Source of the DNA: Sedimentitalea sp039941015
GTDB lineage: Bacteria; Pseudomonadota; Alphaproteobacteria; Rhodobacterales; Rhodobacteraceae
Direction: 5' to 3' (one strand)
NCBI RefSeq assembly: GCF_039941015.1
Contig: NZ_JBDVFI010000020.1
DNA: 64,000 bases
Part shown: piece after piece, positions 1 through 8,570 of the stretch
Position numbering within the stretch: position 1 is the first letter of the stretch
How the letters are laid out: every line of letters begins with the position of its first letter
Program-made: the position numbers and the translations under genes
Notes under the pieces: model-generated
Databases searched by the model: none
The model's input: the letters and a program-made list of their open reading frames with translations, nothing else
Told to the model about the DNA's origin: nothing

Positions 1-15
1 CTTTTGAAGAAAAAA

Positions 16-53
16 GAAAAACCCCGGCGAACATATGTTCGCCGGGGTTTTTC
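16..53. terminator. Bidirectional rho-independent terminator
   Basis: A perfect GC-rich palindrome (CCCCGGCGAACAT and its complement, 22-47) is flanked by an A-run on the left and a T-run on the right, so it can end transcription in both directions. It sits downstream of the minus-strand lipoprotein gene at 86-295 and of whatever gene lies left of the window. Confidence 0.85.
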
Positions 54-85
54 TTTGAAACACGGGCAATATAAACCGCGCTTGC

Positions 86-295
86 TCAGACCTTCTTCTT
101 GAGGATTTCCTTGCGCTTCTTTTCGTATTCCGACTGAGAAATCGCCCCGGCATCCAAGGCGGCCTTGAGGTCGGTCAGTTCCTGTCCGGTGGTTGCCGTG
201 GACATATTGGTCGTGTTGCGTGCGCCGCCGCCGCCACAGGCCGAAACCGCAACGAGTGACAGGATGAGAAAGCCGCTGATCGCGAAGCGTTGCAT
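86..295 (-). CDS. Small lipoprotein with C-terminal SHOCT domain
   Basis: A 69-residue protein of unknown role, probably anchored to the membrane by a lipid. It starts with a short hydrophobic signal ending in a lipobox-like VSAC, followed by a run of glycines. The last 30 residues (LTDLKAALDAGAISQSEYEKKR and on) match the SHOCT pattern, a short helical C-terminal domain often found on small exported or membrane proteins. The start at 295 is chosen because AAGGA lies just upstream and because the signal peptide begins there; the longer open frame to 379 adds 28 residues without a signal-like character. Monocistronic, with the terminator at 16-53 behind it. Confidence 0.75.
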   Translation of the reverse strand: MQRFAISGFLILSLVAVSACGGGGARNTTNMSTATTGQELTDLKAALDAGAISQSEYEKKRKEILKKKV

Positions 296-472
296 GATTT
301 TTCCTTGCTGCTCTTTTGGATGTCCCCATGAATATATCCGGCCATTTACATCGACAAGGTTAAGCGGCGGTTCCGCCACGAGAAATATTGCGGAGAGCTA
401 CGTTGCTTAGGCACTGGTGTTTCGGGATCAAAACCGTCAGCGTGCATTAAGTCCAGCATTCGGAGACAAGGC

Positions 473-1093
473 ATGATCACCGTTCACCATCTCAAAAATT
501 CGCGCTCGCAACGTATTCTCTGGCTGCTCGAAGAGTTGGGTCTGGAATATGATCTCAAGACCTATCAACGCGATGTGGAAACCAATCTCGCGCCGCCGGA
601 ACTGTTGGAGATCCACCAACTCGGTAAATCTCCGATGATCGAAGATGATGGGCGCCTGATCGCGGAGAGCGGTGCGATCGTTGAATATATTTGTTCGCGA
701 TACGGATCACAGATGGTTCCCCCGGCGGGAAGCGATGCCTGGATTTCCCATCAGGAGCTGATGCATTTCGCCGAAGGGTCCGCGATGACACCAATTCTGC
801 TGGCGCTTTATGTTGGCAAGCTGGGTGCCGCGGGTGCGCCGCTCGGCCCCCGGATCGAGCAACAATTGGATATACATTTTAACTATATGGAGGTCATTCT
901 GCGCCCATCCGGTCACTTTGTGCTTGATGAGTTGTCAGCGGTCGACATCATGATGAGCTTTCCCGCCGAAGTCGCGGTGCGGCAAGGGCGCGGTGAGGCG
1001 CATCCCAAGCTGGCAGAGTTTGTAGAACGCATCCACGCGCGACCGGGCTTTATCCGGGCGCTGGAGCGGGGCGGAAGCTATGCCTTTGCGTGA
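473..1093 (+). CDS. Glutathione S-transferase family protein
   Basis: A 206-residue cytosolic GST-like protein. The N-terminal thioredoxin-fold half carries the family pattern of a Ser-rich first loop (NSRSQRILWLLEELGLEY) and the glutathione-binding ES turn (LIAESGAIVEYI, around residues 63-74). The C-terminal half is helical, as in GSTs. GSTs of this type conjugate or reduce substrates with glutathione; the substrate cannot be told from sequence. A good Shine-Dalgarno (GGAGACAAGGC) precedes the ATG. It stands alone, convergent with the molybdenum hydroxylase operon. Confidence 0.88.
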   Translation: MITVHHLKNSRSQRILWLLEELGLEYDLKTYQRDVETNLAPPELLEIHQLGKSPMIEDDGRLIAESGAIVEYICSRYGSQMVPPAGSDAWISHQELMHFAEGSAMTPILLALYVGKLGAAGAPLGPRIEQQLDIHFNYMEVILRPSGHFVLDELSAVDIMMSFPAEVAVRQGRGEAHPKLAEFVERIHARPGFIRALERGGSYAFA

Positions 1094-1120
1094 TCCAGAA
1101 GCCGTCGATATCTACTGAAA

Positions 1121-1366
1121 CTATCCGCCTTTCAGACGTTGCATCAGAAATACCTCGCTATCCGGTTGCACCGGCTCAGTCAGGCTGCTGGCGATGACAC
1201 GCCCGTCGACGGCGACTGATACGCCAGCGTCAATTGCGTCCTGCAATCCGGGGTGAGCTTTGACGAGGCCATCCAAGACCTCGCCAACTGTTTTGGCATC
1301 GACCTCAACGCTTTCCTTGCCATCAGCAAGGGCGCGCAGGCCCGACCAGAGATTGACCTCAACCAT
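1121..1366 (-). CDS. MoaD/ThiS-like sulfur carrier protein
   Basis: An 81-residue protein ending in the Gly-Gly needed for thiocarboxylate formation in the beta-grasp carriers MoaD and ThiS. MVEVNLWSGLRALADG at the start and VFLMQRLKGG at the end are typical of the family. The ATG overlaps the stop codon of the molybdenum subunit gene by 8 bases, so the two are translationally coupled. This start was chosen over the longer frame (to 1498) because of that coupling and because the extra N-terminus is only a shadow of the upstream gene. It may supply sulfur for this enzyme's cofactor, or be a dedicated carrier; that is inference. Confidence 0.8.
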   Translation of the reverse strand: MVEVNLWSGLRALADGKESVEVDAKTVGEVLDGLVKAHPGLQDAIDAGVSVAVDGRVIASSLTEPVQPDSEVFLMQRLKGG

Positions 1367-3608
1367 CGCTTTGGTGGTCGAGCGCCGCGAGAATCCGCGG
1401 CGGTGACATTGGCAATTCGCGCAACCGGACGCCCGCCGCTGCAGAAACCGCATTTGCAATCGCAGCAAGTGGCGGGCAGATCGACGTTTCCCCAACACCG
1501 CGCACGCCGTAGGGGTGACCGGGATTGGGAACCTCGACGATCACCGTGTCGATCATGGGCAGGTCGCTGGCGACGGGAATCCGGTAATCCAGGAACAGGG
1601 CGTTCTGAAGCCGCCCGTCGTCGCCATAGATATACTCCTCGTTCAGCGCCCAACCGATGCCCTGTGCCGCGCCGCCCTGATACTGACCTTCGACATAGGT
1701 GGGGTGAATTGCCTTGCCCGCGTCCTGCACCACGGTATAGCGCACGACGCTGGTTTTGCCGGTCTCGGGATCAACCTCTGCATCGACGATGTGGGTGGCA
1801 AAGCTGACGCCAGCGCCTTCGGGCGTAGCCTCGAAATGACCAACGATCGGACCGCCGGTTGCGCCCATACGTTTGGTGATCTCGGCGATGGGCAGCGGGT
1901 CAAAATCACCGGCATTGGGGCCCGAGGGCACGGCACAGCCGTTTTCCCATTTCACTGCGTCTTCGGGGATACCCCATTTCGCGGCGGCACGACCGCAGAG
2001 CTTTTTCACGGCATCGCGTGCGGCCTCGATGGTAGCGAGACCGCTGGCATAAGTGACGCGGCTGCCATGGCTGACTTCGTTATAGCCGAGCGTTGCAGTG
2101 TCGGCGATGGTCACGCGGACATTGTCGTAGGGTATGCCAAGCTCTTCGGCGGCCATCAGCGCCATGGACGCGCGGCTGCCTCCGATATCGGGGGTGCCAA
2201 CCGCCAATTGGGCCGTTCCATCCTCGGAAAGTGCAAGATTAACAGCAGTTTCGCCGCCATGGTTAAACCAGAATCCACAGGAAATCCCACGGCCCTGACC
2301 GGGTTTCAAAGGCGCGCTGTAATGCGGATGTGACTGCGCGGCCTCAAGTGTTTCGACCAGACCGATCTGATCAAACATCGGCCCAAAGCTCGCCTTGGTG
2401 CCTTTCTTTGAGGCGTTTTTGAGCCGGGTTTCGATTGGGTCGAGTCCAAGCTGATTGCACAGCTCGTCAATCACCGATTCCACCGCAAACGCCGCCATCG
2501 GCGAACCGGGGGCCCGGTAGGCTGCTTGTTTCGGTCGGTTGGAGATTACGTCATAGCCGACCTGATGCACGTTCTTCAGCGCATAGGGGGCAAAGGCGCA
2601 CATGGCGGTGAATTCCATTGGTGCGCCCGGAAACGCTCCGCCCTGCAGGCGGAAGGTGCCTTGCGCCGCAGTGATGGTGCCATCCTTCTTCATGCCGATC
2701 TTGATATCCATCGACGTCGACGCGGTAGGGCCGGTGGCCTTGAACACATCGGCGCGCGGCATAACCAGCTTGACCGGCTTGTTCGTCTTGCGCGCCAGTG
2801 CGAGCGCGACGGGTTCGATGAAAACAGCCGTTTTGCCACCAAAACCACCACCGATTTCAGACGCTGTCACGCGCAGATTGGCAGTTTCAACGCCCAGTAG
2901 GGCGGCGCAGATCTTTTGCACGTTCCAGTGACCTTGGGTACAGCACCAAAGCTCGCCCTTGCCATCTCCACCCAGCGTCGCAAGGCAGGCATGGGGTTCG
3001 ATATAGCCTTGGTGGGTGGCCTCGGTCTTGAAGTGATCCTCGATAACCAGATCTGCCTCGGCGAACCCGGCCTCTACATCGCCATGTCCGCTCTCGTGAT
3101 AGCGCACGACGTTGGGGTGCAGCCCTTCGGGAACGGATTTGTCGGCCGTGCCTGCGCGGATCACCGGCGCGTCGTCGGCCATCGCCTTGTCCACATCCGT
3201 GACATGGGGCAGCACTTCGTACTCGACCTCGATCAGCTTGGCGGCGTCACGCGCAATCAGGGCGCTGGTGGCGGCAACGGCCGCGACCGCGTGACCATCA
3301 TAAAGCGCGGTATCGCCCGCCATGACGTTTTCGAGGATATTCCAGTTCTCACCGGTCAGTCCGGTCGCGAAATCGGCGCGGGTGACGATGCCTTTGACCC
3401 CGGCCAGCGCCGTCGCCTTGGAGGTGTCGATATTCTTGATCCGGGCATGGGCGTGCGGGCTGCGCACGATGCTGGCAAACAGCATGCCTGGTGCGGTGGC
3501 ATCGGCGCCAAAGCGCGCACGACCGGTCACCTTGTCGATGCCATCAGGCCGGTTTGGGCGGGTGCCGACTTGGGTGAAACCAGTGGTCTTTTCAGAATCC
3601 AGTGCCAT
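1359..3608 (-). CDS. Molybdenum hydroxylase large subunit (xanthine dehydrogenase/CoxL family)
   Basis: A 749-residue Mo-cofactor subunit of a heterotrimeric hydroxylase. Visible family marks are the N-terminal GRARFGADATAPGMLFA hammerhead region, GGGFGGKT in the molybdopterin-binding part, AYRAPGSP around the active site, and VRGVGETS near the C-terminus with the conserved catalytic Glu. It has AYRAPG and not the AYXCSFR of true aerobic CO dehydrogenase, so CO oxidation is unlikely; an aldehyde, purine or N-heterocycle substrate is more plausible. The start overlaps the stop of the 2Fe-2S subunit by one base (TAATG). Confidence 0.9.
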   Translation of the reverse strand: MALDSEKTTGFTQVGTRPNRPDGIDKVTGRARFGADATAPGMLFASIVRSPHAHARIKNIDTSKATALAGVKGIVTRADFATGLTGENWNILENVMAGDTALYDGHAVAAVAATSALIARDAAKLIEVEYEVLPHVTDVDKAMADDAPVIRAGTADKSVPEGLHPNVVRYHESGHGDVEAGFAEADLVIEDHFKTEATHQGYIEPHACLATLGGDGKGELWCCTQGHWNVQKICAALLGVETANLRVTASEIGGGFGGKTAVFIEPVALALARKTNKPVKLVMPRADVFKATGPTASTSMDIKIGMKKDGTITAAQGTFRLQGGAFPGAPMEFTAMCAFAPYALKNVHQVGYDVISNRPKQAAYRAPGSPMAAFAVESVIDELCNQLGLDPIETRLKNASKKGTKASFGPMFDQIGLVETLEAAQSHPHYSAPLKPGQGRGISCGFWFNHGGETAVNLALSEDGTAQLAVGTPDIGGSRASMALMAAEELGIPYDNVRVTIADTATLGYNEVSHGSRVTYASGLATIEAARDAVKKLCGRAAAKWGIPEDAVKWENGCAVPSGPNAGDFDPLPIAEITKRMGATGGPIVGHFEATPEGAGVSFATHIVDAEVDPETGKTSVVRYTVVQDAGKAIHPTYVEGQYQGGAAQGIGWALNEEYIYGDDGRLQNALFLDYRIPVASDLPMIDTVIVEVPNPGHPYGVRGVGETSICPPLAAIANAVSAAAGVRLRELPMSPPRILAALDHQSDG

Positions 3609-4087
3609 TACGACGCCTCCCGCATGTCTGCAGCCGTGTCCATCACGGCGCGAATGATCTTGTCATACCCTGTGCAGCGGCAGAGGTTGCCCGCCAACCA
3701 ATAGCGCACTTCGGTTTCGGTCGGGTTGGGGTTCTTCTTCAGCAATGCCTCGGTCGCAACGAGGATCCCCGGAGTGCAGATGCCGCATTGAAGCGCGGCA
3801 TACTCGATGAATTTCTGCTGCAGCGGGTGCAGTTCTTCGCCGGTGGCCATGCCTTCGATGGTGGTGATCTCGTGGCCTTCGGCTTCGGCGCCGAGCATCA
3901 GGCAGGAACAGACCAGCCGACCATCCAGAGTGACCGAGCAAGCGCCGCAATCGCCGGTGCCGCAGCCTTCCTTGGCCCCGGTCAGTCCCAGCCGGTCGCG
4001 CAATACATCCAGCAGCGTTTCGCGTGGGTCGCACAGGTATTCGACCTGATCGCCGTTGATGGTGGTGGTGACGTGTATCTTGCTCAT
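3608..4087 (-). CDS. Molybdenum hydroxylase small 2Fe-2S subunit (CoxS family)
   Basis: A 159-residue electron-transfer subunit with two [2Fe-2S] clusters. The plant-ferredoxin-type cluster is bound by C42, C47, C50 and C62 (CX4CX2CX11C). The helical-domain cluster uses C101, C104, C136 and C138 (CGIC and CRC). Electrons would pass from the Mo centre through both clusters to the FAD subunit encoded just upstream. The gene starts 3 bases after the FAD-subunit stop and overlaps the large-subunit gene by one base, so the operon is tightly packed. Confidence 0.93.
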   Translation of the reverse strand: MSKIHVTTTINGDQVEYLCDPRETLLDVLRDRLGLTGAKEGCGTGDCGACSVTLDGRLVCSCLMLGAEAEGHEITTIEGMATGEELHPLQQKFIEYAALQCGICTPGILVATEALLKKNPNPTETEVRYWLAGNLCRCTGYDKIIRAVMDTAADMREAS

Positions 4088-4090
4088 GGT

Positions 4091-4960
4091 TTAGCTGTCC
4101 TTTTCGCCTTGGGCGCGGGCATAGGCGATCTTGGCCGCGCGCTGCGCCAGAACCCCGGCTACGTGGGTGCGGAACTTGACGGTGCCGCGTTTGTCATCAA
4201 TCGGCGAACAAGCGGCGCTGGCCGCCTCAGAAAGCGCCGTAAGGGCCGCGTCATCAAGCGTGGTGCCGATGATTGCCTCGGCGGCTTCGGCCACCAGTCG
4301 CACGGTCGGGGCGACCGCGCCAAGCGCAACGCGCGCCTCGGTGATTGTGTCGCCGTCAAGGCGCAGGTTGATGCCACAGCCAACGACCGCGATGTCCATT
4401 TCCGTGCGTGGGATGAACCGCAGATAGGCGTCACCGCCATTTGTGCCGCGCGGGGGGAGATGCACAGCGGTAATCATTTCGCCCGCATCCAGGCTGGTCT
4501 TGCCGGGGCCTGTTGGGATGTCTTCGACGGCGACCTGCCGCGTACCGTTCGGTCCGGTCACCGTGACGCTGGCCTCGGCGGCGACCATGGCAGGCACGGC
4601 ATCGGCGGCAGGCGAAGCATTGCACAGATTGCCAACCATCGTGCAGCGCCCCTGAATCTGGGTCGATCCGATCAGGTCGGTGGCCTCGACCACACCGGGC
4701 CAGTCGCGGGTCAACTCTGCATGTTCGGTCATCTCGGCACCGGCAACGGCAATGCCGATCTGCCAGCCGCCTTCGGGCGTTCGGGTGATGTCTTTGACGC
4801 CGCTGATTCCCTTGACGTTGATCAGGGTGTCGGGCGTCAGGATATCGGCGCGCATCTGAACGAGCACATCGGTGCCACCGGCGAGAAAGCGCGTGGTGCC
4901 GGTGGCCTCTGCCGCGATCGCGATGGCGTCATCAAAACTGGTCGGGGTGTGGTAGTGCAT
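4091..4960 (-). CDS. Molybdenum hydroxylase FAD subunit (CoxM family)
   Basis: A 289-residue FAD-binding subunit and first gene of the operon. RFLAGGTDVLVQMR near residue 25 is the family's FAD pyrophosphate-binding loop. The second flavin motif appears as TMVGNLCNASPAADAVPAM, and IPTGPGKT follows. The C-terminal third matches the CO dehydrogenase flavoprotein C-terminal domain. It delivers electrons to the final acceptor, which is not known. The promoter must lie in the 131-base divergent gap shared with the ThDP enzyme gene at 5092. Confidence 0.92.
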   Translation of the reverse strand: MHYHTPTSFDDAIAIAAEATGTTRFLAGGTDVLVQMRADILTPDTLINVKGISGVKDITRTPEGGWQIGIAVAGAEMTEHAELTRDWPGVVEATDLIGSTQIQGRCTMVGNLCNASPAADAVPAMVAAEASVTVTGPNGTRQVAVEDIPTGPGKTSLDAGEMITAVHLPPRGTNGGDAYLRFIPRTEMDIAVVGCGINLRLDGDTITEARVALGAVAPTVRLVAEAAEAIIGTTLDDAALTALSEAASAACSPIDDKRGTVKFRTHVAGVLAQRAAKIAYARAQGEKDS

Positions 4961-5091
4961 GTGTCGGGCTCCCGCTGGACTTGCCGCGCAACTCTTTCAG
5001 ATCATGCAGGAAACGGCAACACCTGCCGGACTGTTTGCATCGCTCTTCGGCATGCGCGTAGGATCGGGCAAATTTCAGAAAGGGCAGGGCA

Positions 5092-6645
5092 ATGACAGAC
5101 ATGAACGGTGCAGAGAGCCTGGTGCGATCCTTGATCGCGAGTGAGGTGGATACCTGTTTCACCAATCCGGGGACATCCGAGATGCATTTCGTGGCCGCGC
5201 TGGATCAGGTGCCGGGGATGCGATCCGTTTTGGCACTTTTCGAAGGCGTGGCGACGGGTGCTGCCGACGGGTATTATCGGATGGCGAGGCGTCCGGCCTG
5301 TACGCTGTTGCATCTTGGGCCGGGGCTGGCGAACGGGTTGGCCAATCTGCACAACGCGAAAAAGGCAGGCTCGGGTGTGGTCAATATCGTTGGCGAACAT
5401 GCCGCGAGCCATATCGAACTCGACGCTCCGCTGACGTCGGATATTGCCGGAATTGCACGTCCGGTTTCACATTGGGTGCATGCGTCTGGTAGTGCCGCTG
5501 ATGTGGGGGCGGATGCCGCGCGTGCGGTTCAGGCGGCGCGGACGCCACCGGGACAGGTCGCGACACTGATTCTTCCAAGTGACACGGCATGGACAACCGG
5601 TGGGCAGGTGGCGGACCCCTGTGCCGTACCGGAACGTGGGCATCTGGATACGACCGGACTGGATCAGGCGATTGCGGCGCTGAGCGGGCCGGACAGTCTG
5701 TTGCTGTTGGGCGGCGATGCGCTGAGTGACGCGGCGTTGGATTCGGCAGGGCGGATCGCGGCCAAGACCGGCTGTGCGCTGTTGTCAGAATGGTCCAATG
5801 CCCGGATGGAGCGTGGTGCAGGTCGGGTTGCCGTCAATCGGGTGCCCTATCCGATTGATTTGGCGCTTGAGGCGCTCAGCGGGTATCGGCGGATCGTTCT
5901 GGTGGGTGCGCGTGCGCCAATCGGGTTCTTTGCTTATCCCGGAAAACCAGCAATTCTGACGCGAGAGGATGCCGAGATTATCCCACTCGCGGGGGCGGGT
6001 GATGATCTGGTCGGGACGCTTGAGGCGCTGTCAGATGCTGTGGGTGCCGCCGGGCTCATTCCTGCAGGAGTTGGAGCGCGACAGGATATCGGGCTGCCGA
6101 TTGGTGCGGCCACATCCGAAGCGATTGCCGCCGTTCTGGCCCGCACAATTCCCGAAAATGGTATTGTCGTCGATGAATCGGTCACCACGGGACGCGCCTT
6201 TTCTGCCGGGACGACGGGCGCTGCTCCGCATAGCTGGATCAACAATTGTGGTGGCTCTATCGGCTATGGCATGCCGGTTTCGATCGGCGCTGCAGTCGCC
6301 TGTCCGGACCGCAAGGTTCTGGCGCTGATCGGTGATGGCAGCGCGATGTACACGTTGCAGGCGCTCTGGACCATGGCGCGGGAACAATTGGATGTGACCG
6401 TCGTGATCTTTGCCAATCAGAGCTATGAAATTCTGCGCGGCGAGTTGACCAATGTGGGTGTGCAGAACCCAGGCCCACGCGCGGTTGATATGCTGTCGCT
6501 GAACCGGCCTGAACTGGGCTGGATCGAAATGGCGCGCGGCATGGGCGTCGATGGCTGTCGCGCCGAAGATGCGCCGGGGCTGGAAGCGGCGATCAAGGCC
6601 GGTCTGTCAGTTTCCGGGCCATACCTGATCGAACTTGCCTGCTGA
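5092..6645 (+). CDS. ThDP-dependent decarboxylase/acetolactate synthase-like enzyme
   Basis: A 517-residue thiamine-diphosphate enzyme. The N-terminal domain reads FTNPGTSEMHF with the ThDP-activating Glu in LALFEGVATGAADGYYR and a His in TLLHLGPG, the layout of benzoylformate decarboxylase and related proteins. The C-terminal domain has the GDG-X(26)-N cofactor motif (GDGSAMYTLQALW to ANQ). No FAD-specific feature is obvious, so a 2-oxo acid decarboxylase is a reasonable alternative to acetolactate synthase. It is divergent from the molybdenum hydroxylase operon and 38 bases upstream of a cupin gene, so the three units may share one catabolic pathway. The substrate is unknown. Confidence 0.82.
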   Translation: MTDMNGAESLVRSLIASEVDTCFTNPGTSEMHFVAALDQVPGMRSVLALFEGVATGAADGYYRMARRPACTLLHLGPGLANGLANLHNAKKAGSGVVNIVGEHAASHIELDAPLTSDIAGIARPVSHWVHASGSAADVGADAARAVQAARTPPGQVATLILPSDTAWTTGGQVADPCAVPERGHLDTTGLDQAIAALSGPDSLLLLGGDALSDAALDSAGRIAAKTGCALLSEWSNARMERGAGRVAVNRVPYPIDLALEALSGYRRIVLVGARAPIGFFAYPGKPAILTREDAEIIPLAGAGDDLVGTLEALSDAVGAAGLIPAGVGARQDIGLPIGAATSEAIAAVLARTIPENGIVVDESVTTGRAFSAGTTGAAPHSWINNCGGSIGYGMPVSIGAAVACPDRKVLALIGDGSAMYTLQALWTMAREQLDVTVVIFANQSYEILRGELTNVGVQNPGPRAVDMLSLNRPELGWIEMARGMGVDGCRAEDAPGLEAAIKAGLSVSGPYLIELAC

Positions 6646-6683
6646 ACCCACGCCTGAAGAACCTGCAATAAAAGGATACGGAT

Positions 6684-7091
6684 ATGGATATTTTCGCAGC
6701 AGGACAGCGTCCGACTCAACGTGCCAGTTCCGACTGGTTTACCGGAACCGTCTGGCAGGACCCGATCGTCGAGGCACCGGAACCGGCAAGGCTGCGCGCG
6801 TTGCGGGTGAGTTTTGAACCCGCTGCGCGCACGGCTTGGCATACGCATCCATTGGGGCAGACGCTCTATGTGACCGAGGGTGTCGGGTTGGTTGGGTTAA
6901 GAGGAGAGCCGCCGCGTGTGATCCGGGCCGGAGATACCGTTTGGATACCACCGCAGGAAGAGCATTGGCACGGCGCTGCGCCGGACACGGGCATGACCCA
7001 TATCGCAATGCAAGAGGCGCAGGACGGTGCTGTTGCCAGTTGGTTGGAGCACGTTTCCGAAGATGAGTACAGGGTCACGCCAAAGGCGTGA
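6684..7091 (+). CDS. Single-domain cupin protein
   Basis: A 135-residue small beta-barrel protein. H53, H55 and Q59 (HTHPLGQ) form the first cupin motif, and PPQEEHWHG (H94, H96) the second, so a metal site is likely intact. Sequence character resembles stand-alone cupins related to carboxymuconolactone decarboxylase accessory domains and hydroxynitrile-lyase-like cupins; enzymatic activity cannot be assigned. AAAGGA is placed 7 bases ahead of the ATG. It follows the ThDP gene closely and is probably cotranscribed with it. Confidence 0.8.
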   Translation: MDIFAAGQRPTQRASSDWFTGTVWQDPIVEAPEPARLRALRVSFEPAARTAWHTHPLGQTLYVTEGVGLVGLRGEPPRVIRAGDTVWIPPQEEHWHGAAPDTGMTHIAMQEAQDGAVASWLEHVSEDEYRVTPKA

Positions 7092-7174
7092 CCCTGTTCA
7101 GACAGTCGAATGTGAGTGTCGCTGGAGGACGATTAGAGGTCCTATAGCGTTTCGCCTTTGGGCTGTATCATTGC

Positions 7175-7228
7175 CCAGAATCTAACGCGCTGAAATCCAT
7201 GATTTCATGCAGCGTTAAATAATTCTGG
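7175..7228. repeat. Imperfect long inverted repeat
   Basis: CCAGAAT (7175-7181) pairs with ATTCTGG (7222-7228), and inside it an AACGC...GCTGAAATC arm pairs imperfectly with GATTTCA...GCGTT. The element fills the gap between the cupin gene and ssb, which converge here. It has the look of a dispersed intergenic palindrome and could also end transcription. Whether it recurs in the genome cannot be seen from this window. Confidence 0.5.
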
Positions 7229-7244
7229 TTTGCGCCGAATTGCT

Positions 7245-7754
7245 TTAGAACGGGATTTCGTCGTCCATATCGCGTGAAGACGGGGCGCTTTGACCGCCGC
7301 CTTGTCCACCGCCGCCATACCCGTCATCCCGCTGGCCTCGGTCATATCCGCCACCTTGGCCACCGCCATATCCGCCTTCGCTGCGACCGCCGCCGCCGCC
7401 GTCACGACCGTCAAGCATGGTCAGGGTGCCGCCAAATCCCTGCAGAACAACTTCAGTCGAATAACGATCCTGACCGGATTGGTCCTGCCATTTGCGGGTC
7501 TGCAACTGACCTTCAATATAGACCTTGCTGCCTTTGCGCAGGTATTGCTCGGCAATGCGAACCAGCCCATCGTTAAAGATGGCAACGGAATGCCATTCGG
7601 TGCGTTCCCGCCGCTCGCCGGTGTTTTTGTCTTTCCAGTTTTCGCTTGTGGCGATGCGCAAATTACACACTTTGCCGCCGTTCTGAAACGTGCGCACTTC
7701 GGGGTCGGCACCCAAATTTCCGATGAGAATGACTTTGTTGACTGAGCCGGCCAT
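7245..7754 (-). CDS. ssb: Single-stranded DNA-binding protein
   Basis: A 169-residue SSB. The OB-fold domain begins MAGSVNKVILIGNLGADPE and runs to about residue 110, followed by a disordered Gly/Gln/Arg-rich linker and the acidic tip DMDDEIPF that recruits DNA repair and replication partners. It forms tetramers on single-stranded DNA during replication, recombination and repair. The start at 7754 is set by the conserved MAGSVNKV and a GGAAGC ribosome site; the longer frame upstream is not SSB-like. Confidence 0.97.
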   Translation of the reverse strand: MAGSVNKVILIGNLGADPEVRTFQNGGKVCNLRIATSENWKDKNTGERRERTEWHSVAIFNDGLVRIAEQYLRKGSKVYIEGQLQTRKWQDQSGQDRYSTEVVLQGFGGTLTMLDGRDGGGGGRSEGGYGGGQGGGYDRGQRDDGYGGGGQGGGQSAPSSRDMDDEIPF

Positions 7755-7937
7755 GGCGCTTCCTGTTCCTGTAAAGTGTGGACTGTATCCGAATCCTGAC
7801 GACCCGGTTTGCGCCAGCCTATACGTCCGGGACGAAGGTTTAAACAAAGTAAACGCCACACAGACGCCGATGTCTGGCGTTTCTGAATGAATTGGGTATA
7901 GTGCGCGCCGAGGAACAGTGAGCAGGAAGTGGACCGG
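7755..7937. promoter_or_regulatory. Divergent promoter region of ssb and the transglycosylase gene
   Basis: A 183-base gap between divergent genes. It holds a bulged stem-loop (AACGCC arm near 7852, TGGCGTT arm near 7875) and a TATAGT that could be a -10 element for the plus-strand gene (7897-7902), without a convincing -35. No SOS box of the GTTC-N7-GTTC type is visible ahead of ssb. Confidence 0.35.
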
Positions 7938-8522
7938 ATGCGCAGGTTGGCGTTGACGATTGCGATTGCCAGCATGGGGCTGGCACATGCCGCGCATGCG
8001 GATATGTTCTCGACAAAGAACAAACGGAACCTGTTTGCATCGCAGACGCGGGTGCTCGACGGTCGTGCGGCCAAGCAGTATGCGAATTCGGCCCGGCTGA
8101 AACCGCCAACGATCCACACCCCCAGCCAAGGCGGCACGCAGTCTTACCGCGGCAAGTATCGCGGCAAGTACCTGAGCATGGCCAAGGAGGCCGCACGCCG
8201 GCACAATGTACCTGAGGAACTGTTTGCGCGGTTGGTCCAGCAGGAATCAGGCTGGAACCCTAAGGCCCGCTCGCACAAGGGGGCGTTTGGTCTGGCGCAG
8301 TTGATGCCGTCAACGGCGCGGGCACTGGGCGTTGATCCCAAGGACCCGTATGAGAATTTGGATGGTGGCGCGCGGTATCTCGCACGCCAATTCCGCGAGT
8401 TCGGATCATGGCGACTGGCCCTGGCAGCCTATAACGCCGGACCCCAAGCTGTGAAAAAGCATGGGGGCGTTCCGCCTTACAAGGAAACCAAGAACTACGT
8501 GAAGGTCATCTGGGGCAGCTAG
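7938..8522 (+). CDS. Exported lytic transglycosylase (SLT domain)
   Basis: A 194-residue periplasmic peptidoglycan-cleaving enzyme. A signal peptide (MRRLALTIAIASMGLAHA) precedes a linker rich in basic residues and a Slt70-type domain. The catalytic Glu is E103 in QQESGWNP, followed by GAFGLAQLMPSTA and AAYNAGPQAV, all standard for family 1 lytic transglycosylases. The ATG at 7938 is preferred over a GTG at 7929, because AGCAGGAA lies about 9 bases before the ATG but directly against the GTG. Confidence 0.9.
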   Translation: MRRLALTIAIASMGLAHAAHADMFSTKNKRNLFASQTRVLDGRAAKQYANSARLKPPTIHTPSQGGTQSYRGKYRGKYLSMAKEAARRHNVPEELFARLVQQESGWNPKARSHKGAFGLAQLMPSTARALGVDPKDPYENLDGGARYLARQFREFGSWRLALAAYNAGPQAVKKHGGVPPYKETKNYVKVIWGS

Positions 8523-8570
8523 GGCTGTTTGACAGCGACCCTATTCCAGAGGATCGCTATCGCCCTTTAT
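8521..8570. terminator. Stem-loop between convergent genes
   Basis: AGGGC (8521-8525) pairs with GCCCT (8562-8566), and an inner AGCGA...TCGCT stem extends the hairpin, which is followed by TTATT. It sits exactly between the stop codons of the transglycosylase gene and the ABC ATPase gene, so it probably serves both as terminator. Confidence 0.6.

Noticed and set aside
3602..5095. A 497-codon plus-strand open frame across the molybdenum hydroxylase genes
   Set aside because: Antisense shadow in GC-rich DNA; the minus-strand genes have clear cofactor motifs and coupled starts.
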